A stretch of 64,000 nucleotides of DNA from an alpha proteobacterium BAL199 (GCA_000171835.1 ABHC01000022.1:1-64000), one strand, 5' to 3'; positions 37,159 to 47,446 are shown, counted from the first letter of the stretch. The notes: generated by a model from the sequence alone, not told the origin. Numbers and translations: made by a program.

Positions 37159-37794
37159 CTACTGGTTCCGTGCCAAAGCCAGATTCGCTCCGAGGGCGAC
37201 GAGGACGCCACCGCCAAGCCTTTGAAGGGCGAGGACGAAGCGTTGCGAGGCGCTCAACCTGGCCGCGACTGCGTGCAAGGTCTCGATCAGGATGGCATCG
37301 GTCACGCTGAACATCGCGTTTACGATCATCCCCAGAACGACGATCTGGGTCCAGACCGGGAGATCCGCGGATGCATCGGTGAACTGTGGCAGGAAGGCAA
37401 GGTAGAACAGCGCCGACTTCGGGTTCATCGCCTCCACGATGATGCTGTCGCGTAGAGCTTTCCGAGCGGTTGGCGCGCTCGGCTTGGAGGGCCCCAGCAC
37501 CAACAATGGTGCGCCTCCCAGGTACCTGATCCCGAGCCAGACCAGGTATCCCGCTCCGACAAGCTTCATCACCGTGAAGAGCGGCGGAACGACGGCAAGG
37601 AGTGTCGACACTCCGAACGCGGCGGCCGCGATGTGTCCGAGTCCGGCTATGTGAAAGCCAAGGACCGACCACCATCCGACCTTTCGCCCCGACGCCAGCG
37701 TCTGTGCCGCTGCGTAGAGCATCCCAGGTCCGGGTACGCAGGCGAAGACTGCAGAAGCCAGGAAAAACGGGATTAAAAGGTCCGCTGACGGCAT
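37159..37794 (-). CDS. LysE/RhtB family amino-acid exporter
   Basis: 211 aa with six hydrophobic helices. The LysE signature 'FFLASAVFACVPGPGMLYAAAQTLASGRKVGW' near the N-terminus and 'GAGYLVWLGIRYL' are typical, as is the second-half 'NPKSALFYLAFLPQF'. Such proteins export amino acids or homoserine lactone-like compounds by proton exchange. The specific substrate is not determinable. It is reverse-strand, 103 nt after the dehydrogenase gene in genomic order, and is probably separately transcribed. Confidence 0.87.
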   Translation of the reverse strand: MPSADLLIPFFLASAVFACVPGPGMLYAAAQTLASGRKVGWWSVLGFHIAGLGHIAAAAFGVSTLLAVVPPLFTVMKLVGAGYLVWLGIRYLGGAPLLVLGPSKPSAPTARKALRDSIIVEAMNPKSALFYLAFLPQFTDASADLPVWTQIVVLGMIVNAMFSVTDAILIETLHAVAARLSASQRFVLALQRLGGGVLVALGANLALARNQ

Positions 37795-37956
37795 GAGTCA
37801 CTCCAGGGCCGGGCAACTCATCGTCGCGCATCGAACGTGAAGCCCGAGGGCGGCGAATCGTCACCCGCGGGGCACACGGTGCCGCCGGCTGCCATCTCGA
37901 ACGTCAGTAAAGGCTCGAAGAATTCGTGAAATTGTTCCGGGCTGGTCTGTCTGAGC

Positions 37957-38721
37957 CTAGGGAGCAGCGGCCTGCCACAGGATGCGCAGGGCCAGGGCGG
38001 TCAGCAGTAGGCGAAAGCCCATGCGGAACGCGCGCTCCGGCATCCGCACCACGATGGCGCGGCCGAACAGCGTGCCGAGGAAGCCGGCGGCAATCATCAC
38101 GGCGCAGAGCGGCAGCCAGGGCAGGTAAGCGAAGCCGGCGGCCGCGAAGGCCGCCACCTTGAGGCCGTGCTTCAAGCTCATGCAAGCGGCAAAGGTGCCG
38201 ACGGTCGCCTGCCGGTCGCCGAGCCGCTCCGGCGCCAGGAACGGCGCCAGGAACGGGCCGGTTGCACCGACGAACATGGTCACGAATGCCGTGGCGGCGC
38301 CGACCAGGGCGAAACCGCGCACCGGCACCGGCCGGTTGCCGAGTTTCGGCGCCCAGGTCGAAACCAGAACGAACACCCCGATGACCACCAGCAGCACCGA
38401 CTTCGGCAGGCTGACCACCACACTGGCGCCGACGCTGACCCCGACGACGGCGCCGAGGGAGAACCAGGCAAGGATCGCTCGCCGGACATGCTGGCGAAAC
38501 AGCACGGCGCGTCCGAAGTTGGAGCCGAGCTGAACGACCCCGTGCACCGGGATGAGCGCGGTCGGCGGCACGGCGCCGGCCATCACGGCGACCATCAGCA
38601 AGCCACCCCCAAGACCCAGCGCTGCAGTCAGCAGGGAGGCGATGAAGCTGACCGCCACGAGGCCGGCGGCGGTCCAAGGCTCGAGTGCCGCAGGCAACAG
38701 CGCGGCGATCAGCGTTTCCAA
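37957..38721 (-). CDS. TauE/SafE (TSUP) family anion permease
   Basis: 254 aa from TTG 38721, with GGAG ten bases upstream inside the end of the preceding gene. About eight hydrophobic helices; family features 'VSFIASLLTAALGLGGGLLMVA' and 'GATGPFLAPFLAPERL' mark the two TSUP repeats. Members export or import sulfonates, sulfite or organic sulfur compounds. It follows the small exported protein (38729) by seven bases, so the two are a pair. The YeeE pair at 27313 is another sulfur-type transporter in the window, but no functional connection is visible. Confidence 0.84.
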   Translation of the reverse strand: METLIAALLPAALEPWTAAGLVAVSFIASLLTAALGLGGGLLMVAVMAGAVPPTALIPVHGVVQLGSNFGRAVLFRQHVRRAILAWFSLGAVVGVSVGASVVVSLPKSVLLVVIGVFVLVSTWAPKLGNRPVPVRGFALVGAATAFVTMFVGATGPFLAPFLAPERLGDRQATVGTFAACMSLKHGLKVAAFAAAGFAYLPWLPLCAVMIAAGFLGTLFGRAIVVRMPERAFRMGFRLLLTALALRILWQAAAP

Positions 38722-38728
38722 ACGACGG

Positions 38729-39121
38729 TCACTCCAACCCGGCGGCGGCGTTCATCTCCGGCAGGAGCTTGTCGCAGGCGGTGAGGTTGGCGCGGACTTT
38801 GGGAATGGATTCATCGGGCTTCAGGTCGATGATGTTGACCACGATGCCGGTGCGGCCGACGACGTTCTCCATGAACCAAGGTTCTCTCTGGCTCGGAGTC
38901 AGGTGCTTGATGCCCAGCGCATCCACGACCGCGATAAACGCCTGCCGCTGTGCTTCATTGCGCTCGACCGGCAGGTCGAAACGGTCGAAGCCCGCCTGAT
39001 AGAACGCGGCGCAGGAGGCGGCGATCGCCATCAGTTCCTGTTCGCGCTCCGGAGTGGCGGCGTTGGCGCCGGCAGTCGCCAGGAGCGCTGCCGCAAACGT
39101 GAAGGCGGGCAGTCGGATCAT
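38729..39121 (-). CDS. Small periplasmic protein of unknown function
   Basis: 130 aa from ATG 39121, with GAGG ten bases upstream (the frame extends to 39160 without support). Signal peptide 'MIRLPAFTFAAALLATAGANA' cleaved before ATPEREQ. The mature part is helical and acidic, with two cysteines ('AASCAAFY' and 'LTACDKLL') that could form a disulfide. I do not recognise the family. It is followed seven bases later by a TauE/SafE permease, which suggests joint expression, and is divergent from the nitroreductase gene. Confidence 0.72.
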   Translation of the reverse strand: MIRLPAFTFAAALLATAGANAATPEREQELMAIAASCAAFYQAGFDRFDLPVERNEAQRQAFIAVVDALGIKHLTPSQREPWFMENVVGRTGIVVNIIDLKPDESIPKVRANLTACDKLLPEMNAAAGLE

Positions 39122-39220
39122 CAGTCGTCCTCTGTGCGGGCGGTATCTAAGGTGCAGCACTATGCATAGTTCTATGCGACGCCATCAACACCTCGGCTTT
39201 CCCAAACAGGAGACGACACG

Positions 39221-39865
39221 ATGACCGATGCCGCCGTTGCTGCCGCGCAGGAGGCCGTTCGTGCTCTGAGAGCCCGCATCCAGACGATCGATGACAATGC
39301 GCTCGATCTGCTGTTCCGCGAGGCTCGGACGTTCAATGGCTGGCAGGACCGCGAGGTCCCCGACGCGTTGCTGCGCCGGCTGTTCGGTCTGATGAAGATG
39401 GCGCCGACCAGCGCCAACATGTCGCCGGCGCGGATCGTGTTCGTCAAAAGCGCGGCCGCCAAGGAACGTCTGAAGCCCATGCTGTCACCGGGCAACCTCG
39501 AGAAGACCATGGCAGCGCCGGTGTGTGCGATCATCGGTCATGACGTCGAGTTCTGGCGGCATTTGCCGAAGCTGTTTCCGCACCGCGATATGACCGGCCC
39601 GTTCAAGGACAACCCGGCCGCCGCGGAGACGGCGGCGTTCCGCAACGCCACCTTGCAGGGCGGGTATTTCATCATGGCGGCACGGGCTCTCGGCCTGGAT
39701 TGCGGCCCGATGTCGGGGTTCGACAACGCCAAGACCGACGCGGAGTTTTTTGCCGGTACTGCCATCAAATCGAACTTTCTGTGCAACCTGGGCTACGGGG
39801 ACCCGACGTCAGTCTTTCAGCGTTCTCCGCGTTTCGAATTTGCCGAGGTGTGCCAGCTCCTTTGA
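39221..39865 (+). CDS. Nitroreductase-fold malonic semialdehyde reductase (RutE/HadB type)
   Basis: 214 aa, CAGGAGACG before the ATG. Nitroreductase-fold signatures of the RutE/HadB group: '[45 protein letters not shown]', with the FMN-contacting 'APTSANMSP', '[28 protein letters not shown]' and 'LGYGD'. Such enzymes reduce malonic semialdehyde to 3-hydroxypropionate in pyrimidine catabolism, or haloalkane-derived aldehydes. None of the Rut genes are nearby, so the physiological substrate stays open. It is divergent from the periplasmic-protein gene. Confidence 0.85.
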   Translation: MTDAAVAAAQEAVRALRARIQTIDDNALDLLFREARTFNGWQDREVPDALLRRLFGLMKMAPTSANMSPARIVFVKSAAAKERLKPMLSPGNLEKTMAAPVCAIIGHDVEFWRHLPKLFPHRDMTGPFKDNPAAAETAAFRNATLQGGYFIMAARALGLDCGPMSGFDNAKTDAEFFAGTAIKSNFLCNLGYGDPTSVFQRSPRFEFAEVCQLL

Positions 39866-40031
39866 TTGAACGCAGTCACATCCGTGTGTGCCGTTTTGTG
39901 AACGCGGAACCCTTCGCTCAATAGGGGGTTCGACAGATTCCCATGCGATTTCCGACGGTTCGCCGTATAACCGCCTGAATTGGGTGGTTGTTCGGTATAC
40001 CGCCGTTTCGTTCTGAGTTGTGGAGGCCTTC

Positions 40032-43000
40032 TTGCGCAAACTCCTGATCGGTCTCGCCATTACCGTGGTCGCTCTGATCGCGGCGGTGCTCGTCGTACCG
40101 AGCTTCGTCGACTGGAACGGCTACAAGCCGGAAATACAGAACGCGGCGAAGAAGGCGACCGGGCGTGACTTGCGCTTGGAAGGCGACATCGGTCTGTCGA
40201 TCCTGCCATCCCCATCGCTGTCGGTGGAGAAGGTGGCTTTCGCCAATATCGAAGGCGGGTCCGAGCCGCAGATGGTTCGCTTGGACTCGCTACGGGTTCA
40301 CGTGGCGCTGCTGCCGCTGTTGTCCGGCAAGGTCCATGTGACCTCCGTGACGCTGATCAAGCCGACGATCGTGCTTGAGAAAATGGCCGACGGACGGGTG
40401 AACTGGGAGTTTCCGGTTGATGGCGATGCTGGCGCACCAGCGTCGGGTGGAAGTGGGAGCGGCGGTGCCGGTTCGGCGCCGGCCATAGCGCTCGATTCCG
40501 CCAAGATCGAAGACGGGACTCTGCTGTTCCGCGACGCAGCAGGAGGCACTGAACACCGGATCGAGGCACTGAACGTGACCGTAGCGGCGGGTGGACTGCA
40601 GGGTCCGTTCGACGTCGACGGGACATTCAAATACCAGGGCATGCCGATGACGTTGCAGGCATCGGCCGGGCGACTGGACACGCAGCGTCCGAATCCGGTG
40701 AAGGCGGTGATCTCGGCGGCTGAGAATGCGCTGACCGCCACGGTCTCGGGTTCGCTGGATATGACAGGCGGTCCAGCCTTCAAAGGCGATGCCAGCGTTG
40801 ACGCACCGGATCTGGGTAAGGCCGTTGAGCGTTTGACCGCTGCCCTGGGCGGTGCCGGGCCGGCGGTTGCACCGATCGGCGCCGGCCAACGGTTGTCCGT
40901 GAAATCGTCGGTCGACGGATCACCGAAGGCGGTGAACCTGAGCGATCTAGTTGTGACGTTGGGTGAGTCCCGCCTGCAGGGCAATATTGCAGTGGCGCTG
41001 GCCGGTGGGCCGAGCGTCGATGCCAAGTTGACCGGAAATCGCCTGGATCTGGACGCCCTGCTGCCGTCGGCTAAGGCATCAGACACCGCACCTCCCAAGA
41101 CAACAGCGCCGACGACCAGTGGTGGCGGGGCGGCGGCGGTGGAGGCTGGCAGCTTCGCATTGCCGGCTGGTGTCGGCGGGTCGGTCGATGTCGCGATCGA
41201 CGCCGTGCAGTACAAAGGAGCATCCATCCGCAAGGTGCGGTTGTCCGGCGATCTGGTCGACGGTGCCGGAAACCTGCGGCTGGTGACGGCGCAACTGCCG
41301 GGTGGAACCGAGGTGACGCTCACCGGCACCGTGCTGGCGGACAAAGGCGAGCCGCAGTTCGTTGGCCGGATCGAGGCGATATCGGACAACCTGCGCAGCA
41401 CGCTGGAGTGGGCTGGGGTGGACGTTGCCGGGGTGGCGCCGGACCGGTTGCGCAAGGCATCAATCAAGGCCGCCGTAGTGGCTACGCCGAAGAAGGTCGA
41501 CGTCACCGACTGGACCATGGAACTCGACGCCACCAAGGCCAAGGGTGGCTTGACGCTGGCGATCCGCGAGCGGCTGGCATTCGGGCTCAGCCTTGAGGTC
41601 GACCGGATCAATGTCGACGCCTACCTGCCGCAGGCACAGACGCAAGCGTCGAAGCCGGGGACAAAGCCGTCGGGTGATGCTGCGGCGCCATCCGACGCCG
41701 GAAGCAACCCGCTGGCGGCGTTGTCGTCGGTCGACGCCAACGTGAACATCAAGATCGGCGAGGCGACTGCGTTCGGCGTTCCAGTACGCGACGCACGGAT
41801 CGATGCACTGCTGCAGAACGGTACGTTGACCCTGCGGGACGTCGGGGTTGCCGATCTCGGTGGCGCGAAGGCGACGGTTGCCGGCGTCCTGCGTGACGCC
41901 GCCGGAAAACCATCGGTCGACATGACGTTTGATGTGACGGTGGTGAACGTCGATCGGTTCGCCAAGCTGCTGTCGACCGAGTCACCGATCTCCGCGAAGC
42001 AACTGGGTCAAGTCTCGCTGAAAGGTTCGGCCGCCGGTGATATGCAGAACGTCAAGCTCGACGCCAAGCTGGCCGTTGCCGGCGGCAGCTTTGGCGTCAA
42101 AGGCACGGCCGAGCCGCTGTCGGCGCCGCCGAAGCTGGATCTCGCGCTCGCGATGGCCCACCCCGATGCCAAGAAGCTGATAGCCGTGCTGGCGCCAGGT
42201 GCGCTCGCCAACTCGGGCCCACTGGGCCCACTGGGCCCGCTGAACGGCGAGGGGACCATCGGCACTCGCCCTGACGGACGTTATGCCGTCAAGCTCACCG
42301 TTAACATGGCTGGTGGCTCGGCGGGTTTGGTCGGCAACACCAACCCGTTCGCGGCCGTTCCCGACGTCGATATGGCGGTCGAAGCGTCGCACCCCGACGC
42401 CGTTAAGCTGATCCGGACGTTCTCTGCGGACTATCGCCCGGCTGGGTCGAACCTCGGTCCGTTCAAGGCGCGGACCCGCTTCCAGGGACCAGTGGACAAC
42501 CTGCGGCTGTTCGAAACCGAACTGGGCCTCGGCAGGATCAAGGCGACCGGCGAAGGCACCGTCGACTCACGTGGCGCCAAGCCGGCGGTGAGACTGGCTT
42601 TGGCGGTGAACAAGGTCGAGGTCGATCCGTGGTTACCGCCGTCGGCGCCGAAGCCGACCGGGGCCGCTCCTGCGGTCCCGGTGCCGGCCGGTTCGGCGGC
42701 GGCGCGCGAATGGTCGCGCGAACGCATCGATTTTTCGGGACTGTCGGCCGTCGATGCCGATCTGACGGCGACCATCGAGTCGATCGTCTACGGCTCCTAT
42801 GTCGTGGATAATGCGAAGTTGGTCAGCAAGCTGAAGGACGGCGTGCTCGATGTCTCGAAGCTGGCAGGTGGCATGTTCGGTGGAACGTTCGATCTGACCG
42901 CCCAGATGGCGGATCGGCCGACGCCAACCGCGGCTGTGGTCATCAAAGTGCGCGACGCCGACGTCCGCCAAGCGGCCCAGACTGCGGCCAGCACCGACGC

Positions 43001-43691
43001 GGTCAGTGGGATCCTGACCTACGACACCGATCTGAAGACCCAAGGTCGGTCGGAGTCGGAACTGGTGTCCGCTCTGTCGGGCAACGGCTCGTTCACGGTC
43101 CGTGACGGCGTCGTCAAAGGCTTCGACCTGCGGGCGTTCTCGGACCGGCTGAAGGAACTTGACCGGGCGCCGGACTTCATCCAGTTGGCACAGAGGGCGC
43201 TATCGGGTGGGCAGACAAGCTTCACCGCCCTGACCGGGACGTATGCGGTGACCAAGGGCGTGCTGCGGTCAACCGACATCAAGCTGCAAGCCGATGCCGC
43301 GACCGGTGACGCTACGGCCGTGGTTGACCTGCCGCCGCAGCAGATGGACGTCAACGCGGCGTTCCGGTTATCGGAACACCCCGGCGCCCCGCCCGTCGGC
43401 GTTCGGTTGGTCGGACCGCTGGATAACCCGCGCCGGATTCTGCAGATCGAGGAACTGCAGGCCTATGTCCTGAAGCGCATGGTCGAGCGCGGTGTCCTGA
43501 AGCAACTCGACAAGAACGGCAAGGTGCAGGATCTGCTGAAGGGCTTGGGCGGTGGCAGTTCAGCGCCCGCACCGGCGCCCGCTCCGACTACGCCGTCGCC
43601 GGATGCAGTGCCGGCTCCGGCTCCCGAACCGGCGCCGGTCAAGCCGGAGGATGCGATGCGAGGGTTGCTGAAAGGTCTGCTCAAGCAGTAG
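40032..43691 (+). CDS. Large AsmA family envelope protein
   Basis: About 1219 aa from TTG 40032, which has TGGAGG five bases upstream; GTG 40020 in the same frame has no such site and would add four residues. An N-terminal membrane helix ('LLIGLAITVVALIAAVLVVPSFV') is followed by the AsmA start 'DWNGYKPEIQNAAKKATGRDLRLEGDIGLSILPSPSL'. The body is a long repetitive beta structure facing the periplasm, and the C-terminal AsmA_2-like part contains 'GFDLRAFSDRLKEL'. The tail is Ala/Pro-rich. AsmA-like proteins bridge the envelope and are linked to lipid transport to the outer membrane. At 42215-42241 three 9-bp units encode GPLGPLGPL. It is convergent with the RHH gene, with no space between the stops. 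Confidence 0.87.
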   Translation: MRKLLIGLAITVVALIAAVLVVPSFVDWNGYKPEIQNAAKKATGRDLRLEGDIGLSILPSPSLSVEKVAFANIEGGSEPQMVRLDSLRVHVALLPLLSGKVHVTSVTLIKPTIVLEKMADGRVNWEFPVDGDAGAPASGGSGSGGAGSAPAIALDSAKIEDGTLLFRDAAGGTEHRIEALNVTVAAGGLQGPFDVDGTFKYQGMPMTLQASAGRLDTQRPNPVKAVISAAENALTATVSGSLDMTGGPAFKGDASVDAPDLGKAVERLTAALGGAGPAVAPIGAGQRLSVKSSVDGSPKAVNLSDLVVTLGESRLQGNIAVALAGGPSVDAKLTGNRLDLDALLPSAKASDTAPPKTTAPTTSGGGAAAVEAGSFALPAGVGGSVDVAIDAVQYKGASIRKVRLSGDLVDGAGNLRLVTAQLPGGTEVTLTGTVLADKGEPQFVGRIEAISDNLRSTLEWAGVDVAGVAPDRLRKASIKAAVVATPKKVDVTDWTMELDATKAKGGLTLAIRERLAFGLSLEVDRINVDAYLPQAQTQASKPGTKPSGDAAAPSDAGSNPLAALSSVDANVNIKIGEATAFGVPVRDARIDALLQNGTLTLRDVGVADLGGAKATVAGVLRDAAGKPSVDMTFDVTVVNVDRFAKLLSTESPISAKQLGQVSLKGSAAGDMQNVKLDAKLAVAGGSFGVKGTAEPLSAPPKLDLALAMAHPDAKKLIAVLAPGALANSGPLGPLGPLNGEGTIGTRPDGRYAVKLTVNMAGGSAGLVGNTNPFAAVPDVDMAVEASHPDAVKLIRTFSADYRPAGSNLGPFKARTRFQGPVDNLRLFETELGLGRIKATGEGTVDSRGAKPAVRLALAVNKVEVDPWLPPSAPKPTGAAPAVPVPAGSAAAREWSRERIDFSGLSAVDADLTATIESIVYGSYVVDNAKLVSKLKDGVLDVSKLAGGMFGGTFDLTAQMADRPTPTAAVVIKVRDADVRQAAQTAASTDAVSGILTYDTDLKTQGRSESELVSALSGNGSFTVRDGVVKGFDLRAFSDRLKELDRAPDFIQLAQRALSGGQTSFTALTGTYAVTKGVLRSTDIKLQADAATGDATAVVDLPPQQMDVNAAFRLSEHPGAPPVGVRLVGPLDNPRRILQIEELQAYVLKRMVERGVLKQLDKNGKVQDLLKGLGGGSSAPAPAPAPTTPSPDAVPAPAPEPAPVKPEDAMRGLLKGLLKQ
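42215..42241 (+). repeat. Three in-frame 9-bp tandem repeats in the AsmA gene
   Basis: Units at 42215-42223, 42224-42232 and 42233-42241 (GGGCCCACT, GGGCCCACT, GGGCCCGCT) encode three GPL triplets. Because the unit is a multiple of three, copy-number change would alter length without breaking the frame, unlike the 8-bp repeat at 50361. Confidence 0.85.
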
Positions 43692-43931
43692 TCAGGTTGC
43701 CAGATCGAGCCCGGCGCGCTGGGCGCATTGTTCCAGCACCCAGACGCGAACCGCGCTTGAGAGGTTGGTGGAACGGGTGCGGTCGATCTCCGCGACCAGC
43801 GAGTTGACCGACTGGTCGCGTTCGCCGGCAAACTGGCTGAGCCGGCGCCAGAACGCATCTTCCATGGAGACGCTGGTGGCATGACCGGCGATCGTCACCG
43901 AGCGCTTTCGCGGGGCGGTCGGATCGCTCAC
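43692..43931 (-). CDS. Ribbon-helix-helix domain protein
   Basis: 79 aa from GTG 43931, which overlaps the fumC stop (GTGA). The sequence '[46 protein letters not shown]' matches the RHH_4 family of small alphaproteobacterial DNA-binding-like proteins: a beta-strand ('[13 protein letters not shown]') followed by two helices. Members are often found beside fumC in alphaproteobacteria. A transcription-factor role is likely from the fold, but no operator is visible. It ends directly next to the AsmA stop on the other strand. Confidence 0.82.
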   Translation of the reverse strand: MSDPTAPRKRSVTIAGHATSVSMEDAFWRRLSQFAGERDQSVNSLVAEIDRTRSTNLSSAVRVWVLEQCAQRAGLDLAT

Positions 43932-45322
43932 CGCTCAGGCCCCAGCATCAGTTCTGGGCGGACCCAGCGGTCGAAATCATCGGCGGCGACCAAGCCCAGC
44001 CGAACAGCGGTCTCGCGCAAGGTTGAGCCGTCGGCGTGGGCGGTTTTGGCGATCTTCGCAGCGGCATCGTAGCCGATATGCGGCGCCAGCGCCGTTACCA
44101 GCATCAGGCTGCGGCCCAACAACTCTCCGATCCGGTCGCGATCCGCTTCCAGTCCTTCGACGCACCGCTCGGCAAAGCTGGCGGCGGCATCGCCGAGCAG
44201 GCGGACCGACTGCAGAAACGCGTCGATGATGACCGGCTTGAACACATTCAGTTCCATATGACCACTGGCTCCGGCGATGGTGACCGTCGTGTGGTTCCCG
44301 AACACGCGGGCACACACCTGGGTCAACGCCTCAGCCTGGGTTGGGTTCACTTTGCCCGGCATGATCGACGATCCCGGCTCGTTCGCCGGCAGGATCAGTT
44401 CGCCGATCCCGCAGCGCGGGCCGGAGCCGAGCAATCGCACGTCGTTGGCGATCTTCATCAGCGACGCCGCGACGGTGTTGAGTGCCCCCGACGCGTCAAC
44501 GATCGCGTCATGCGCCGCCAGCGCCTCGAACTTATTGGGTGCGCTGACGAAGGGCTGGCCGGTCAGCGTCGCCAGTTCTTCAGCGAAGGTTGATGCGAAA
44601 CCCTCGGGTGCGTTGACCCCGGTGCCGACCGCCGTGCCCCCCTGCGCTACCTGGTAGAGCCGTGGAAGCGCCGTCTCGACCCGCGCCATGCCCATGGCGA
44701 CCTGATGCGCCCACGATCCGACAGCATCGCCCAGCGTAAGTGGGGTCGCGTCCTGCAGATGGGTGCGGCCGATCTTGACGATGTCGGCGAAGGCCTCCGC
44801 TTTGTCGGCAAGAGCGGTGTGCAGACGTGCGAGTCCGGGCAGCAGCCGGCCGTGGATCTCCCGCACGGCGGCCACATGCATGGCGGTTGGAAAGCTATCA
44901 TTCGACGATTGGCTTTGATTGACATGGTCGTTTGGGTGAACCGGCGATTTGCCGCCCTTCGCTTCGCCGAGTGCCTCGTTGGCGTGGCCAGCGATCACCT
45001 CGTTCAGGTTCATGTTGGTCTGGGTGCCGGAGCCGGTCTGCCAGACCACCAGCGGAAACTCGTCGTCGAGAACGCCGGCGGCGATCGCCGCAGCGGCCGT
45101 GTCGATGGCGTCGGCGATGGTCTGGTCGAGCATGCCGAGCCGGCGGTTGGCGCGGGCTGCCGCCTGCTTCTGCAGGGCAAAAGCGTGGATCAGGGCGATC
45201 GGCATGCGCTCACCGCCGATCGGGAAATTCTCCAGCGAGCGTTGGGTCTGCGCGCCCCAGTAGCGCTCCGCCGGCACTTCGATCGCGCCGACGGTGTCGG
45301 TCTCGGTCCGGGTCGCCGCCAT
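43928..45322 (-). CDS. fumC: Class II fumarate hydratase FumC
   Basis: 464 aa from ATG 45322, placed six bases after AGGAG; the ATG two codons earlier would sit on that site. Signature segments '[15 protein letters not shown]', '[14 protein letters not shown]', '[21 protein letters not shown]', '[14 protein letters not shown]' and the C-terminal fumarase/aspartase motif '[13 protein letters not shown]' are complete. It interconverts fumarate and malate in the TCA cycle; class II enzymes lack an iron-sulfur cluster and tolerate oxygen. The stop overlaps the following RHH gene, and the RNA methyltransferase gene is 22 nt upstream on the same strand. Confidence 0.96.
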   Translation of the reverse strand: MAATRTETDTVGAIEVPAERYWGAQTQRSLENFPIGGERMPIALIHAFALQKQAAARANRRLGMLDQTIADAIDTAAAAIAAGVLDDEFPLVVWQTGSGTQTNMNLNEVIAGHANEALGEAKGGKSPVHPNDHVNQSQSSNDSFPTAMHVAAVREIHGRLLPGLARLHTALADKAEAFADIVKIGRTHLQDATPLTLGDAVGSWAHQVAMGMARVETALPRLYQVAQGGTAVGTGVNAPEGFASTFAEELATLTGQPFVSAPNKFEALAAHDAIVDASGALNTVAASLMKIANDVRLLGSGPRCGIGELILPANEPGSSIMPGKVNPTQAEALTQVCARVFGNHTTVTIAGASGHMELNVFKPVIIDAFLQSVRLLGDAAASFAERCVEGLEADRDRIGELLGRSLMLVTALAPHIGYDAAAKIAKTAHADGSTLRETAVRLGLVAADDFDRWVRPELMLGPER

Positions 45323-45344
45323 CGTCATCTCCTGAACATCGAGG

Positions 45345-46709
45345 CTAGCGGCGGAAGACTGCCGCCAGTTCGATGTGGGGCGACCACAGGAATTGATCAA
45401 TCGGCGTCAGCTTATCGAGGCGATAGCCGCCATCGATCAGAATCCGGGCATCGCGCGCGAAGCTCGCGGGGTTGCAGGACACCGCGACCACCACCGGTAC
45501 CGAGGAGGCGGCCAGGGCCTCGGCCTGTTCTTTCGCGCCGCTCCTCGGCGGATCGAACACCACCACATCGAAGCCCTTGAACTCGTCACCCTCGAACGGC
45601 CGGTCGAACAGGTCGCGGGCCTCGGTGGTCAGGCGGTCGCCAAGTGCGGCGGCATCGGCGGCTGCCCGCAGGGCGCGGATCGCCTGGACGTCGCCATCGA
45701 CCGCGGTCACCGGGGCTCCGTCGACCAGGGGCAACGACAGGGTGCCGACGCCGCAGAACAGGTCGAGTCGCCATCCCTGGCCCTCGGCGGCGGACATAAC
45801 GATGTCGCGGATCGCGGTTTCGCCGGCACGGGTGGCCTGGAGGAAGCTGCCGGCCGGGGGACGCACGTCGATACCGCCGAAGCGGATCATCGTCGGCCGG
45901 CGTGCGGCCAGAGGCTCGGTTCGGTCGTGGCCCTCGCCGCTGCGCCGCAGGGACAGCCGGGCCAGGTCGAGGGTTTCCGCCAACTCGGCCCAGGCCTCGC
46001 GCGCTGCCAGATCAGGCGCTTCCGGCAGCACCAGCAGGGCGTCGACTCCGGTATCCAGAAGGGTGAGCGAGAGGTCCGCTTCGGCTCCCTCCGCCAGCCG
46101 CGTGCCGAAGGCCTCCCGGAACGCCGGAAGCACCGCCTGGAGGGCCGGTTCAAGGACCGAGCACTCCGAGATATCGATGATCCGATTGCCTTGGCGTTCG
46201 TGGAACCCGAGCACGGCACCGCCCCTCAGGCGACGCACGGACAGGGTGGCGCGTCGACGGGTTCCCGGCGGGGATAGGACCGGGGCGTCGATCACGGTCT
46301 CGCCCAGGCCGAAGCGACGAAGGTGCGAGCGGACCTGATCGGCCTTCCACGCGGCATATGGGTCGGTGGCCCAATGCTGCAGGGCGCATCCGCCGCAGGT
46401 CATGAAATGCGGACACGGCGGTTCGACCCGGTCCGGCGATATCTCGATCAGCTCCAGGGGGCTGGCGGCGACACCTTCTCCGCGGTCGATCTCCGCCCGG
46501 GCGAGCACGCGCTCACCCGGCAGGGTGAACGGCACGAACACCGAACGTTCCTTGGTCTCCCAGCCGAGTTTGACGTCGGCTCGGCCGACACCGTCGCCTC
46601 GGCCGCCGACCAGATCGATGGTCAATTCAATCGGATCGGCATTGGCCGGCACCTTGCCTTTGCGGATTGGCGTCGGGCGGCCCGAGCCGCGGCGTCTTGG
46701 CGGGCGCAT
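45345..46709 (-). CDS. TrmA/RlmD-family class I SAM-dependent RNA (uracil-5-)methyltransferase
   Basis: 454 aa from ATG 46709, with GGAG seven bases upstream. An N-terminal TRAM-like domain is followed by the iron-sulfur ligands C99, C105, C108 ('[10 protein letters not shown]') and a fourth cysteine in 'ISECSVLEP'. The SAM-binding motif is '[13 protein letters not shown]', '[10 protein letters not shown]' follows, and the nucleophilic cysteine is in '[13 protein letters not shown]'. The family methylates C5 of uridine in 23S rRNA (RlmC/RlmD) or tRNA (TrmA). The presence of the cluster favours the rRNA branch, but the exact position cannot be told from sequence alone. Basic N-terminal residues ([10 protein letters not shown]) fit RNA contact. 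Confidence 0.9.
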   Translation of the reverse strand: MRPPRRRGSGRPTPIRKGKVPANADPIELTIDLVGGRGDGVGRADVKLGWETKERSVFVPFTLPGERVLARAEIDRGEGVAASPLELIEISPDRVEPPCPHFMTCGGCALQHWATDPYAAWKADQVRSHLRRFGLGETVIDAPVLSPPGTRRRATLSVRRLRGGAVLGFHERQGNRIIDISECSVLEPALQAVLPAFREAFGTRLAEGAEADLSLTLLDTGVDALLVLPEAPDLAAREAWAELAETLDLARLSLRRSGEGHDRTEPLAARRPTMIRFGGIDVRPPAGSFLQATRAGETAIRDIVMSAAEGQGWRLDLFCGVGTLSLPLVDGAPVTAVDGDVQAIRALRAAADAAALGDRLTTEARDLFDRPFEGDEFKGFDVVVFDPPRSGAKEQAEALAASSVPVVVAVSCNPASFARDARILIDGGYRLDKLTPIDQFLWSPHIELAAVFRR

Positions 46710-46725
46710 CACAAATCTCCAGCGG

Positions 46726-47379
46726 TCATGCGCGGGTCCCGTCCTCGCGGAAGCCCTTCCACATGGGCGCGGAGTTCCGGGCGGCGTAATCGTCCAACAT
46801 CACGTTGAAGCTGATGCTGATCCGTTCCTGGTTCCCGTAGTTCGGCCGCACGCTGTGTCGCAGCCAGGATGGGAACAGCAGCATCCGGCCGGGTTTCGCC
46901 TCGACTTCGATCTCGGACTGCGTTTCCGGAACACCTTTGGTCGCGACCGGCTGGATCAGATGGGCCTGCGGGCGCGGATCGTGAAAGCTGATGGCGTCGG
47001 CGTTCGGCGGGGTCTGAAGGTAGTAGACGCCCGAAATCAGGTTGTTGGGGTGAATGTGCGGCGGGTGGAACCCGCCGGCCGGATTGATGTTCGCCCAGCA
47101 TCCGGTGATCGTCCAGGCGCGCTCACGCACCGCCAGCGCATCCAACGTAGCCTCGACCGATCCGCGTACGAACGGCAGCAGCGGCGCGAACTCAGGGCGT
47201 TGGTGCAGATCGTGGGTGGTCTGCCAAGTCTCGCCCGGCTTCAGGGCCGGACGCGGCGTAAACCAGCGCTCCAACAGCACCAGCAGCCTGCCGTTGATGT
47301 CGAGGGCCTTGTCAGCAGGCAGATCGAAACCCCAGACGGGCGTGGCAAACAGTGGAAACGCAGCGGTTTTGGCGAACAT
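46726..47379 (-). CDS. 2OG-Fe(II) oxygenase family protein (TIGR02466 type)
   Basis: 217 aa from ATG 47379, directly after GGAGGAGCCG; the longer frame to 47499 lacks support. The jelly-roll iron-binding region is visible: 'GGFHPPHIHPNNLISGVYYL' with candidate ligands H108/H110, 'SFHDPRPQ' with D134 and 'RHSVRPNYG' with H175, followed by the 2OG-type arginine in 'ERISISFNV'. The group has been named as putative 2-oxoglutarate-dependent dioxygenases with no known substrate. It is reverse-strand, upstream of the RNA methyltransferase by 16 nt and probably in the same transcript. Confidence 0.82.
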   Translation of the reverse strand: MFAKTAAFPLFATPVWGFDLPADKALDINGRLLVLLERWFTPRPALKPGETWQTTHDLHQRPEFAPLLPFVRGSVEATLDALAVRERAWTITGCWANINPAGGFHPPHIHPNNLISGVYYLQTPPNADAISFHDPRPQAHLIQPVATKGVPETQSEIEVEAKPGRMLLFPSWLRHSVRPNYGNQERISISFNVMLDDYAARNSAPMWKGFREDGTRA

Positions 47380-47446
47380 CGGCTCCTCCAGAAATCGCGC
47401 GGACCCTAGCCGATGCGACGGAATCTCGCCAGCGCAACGCGAACGC

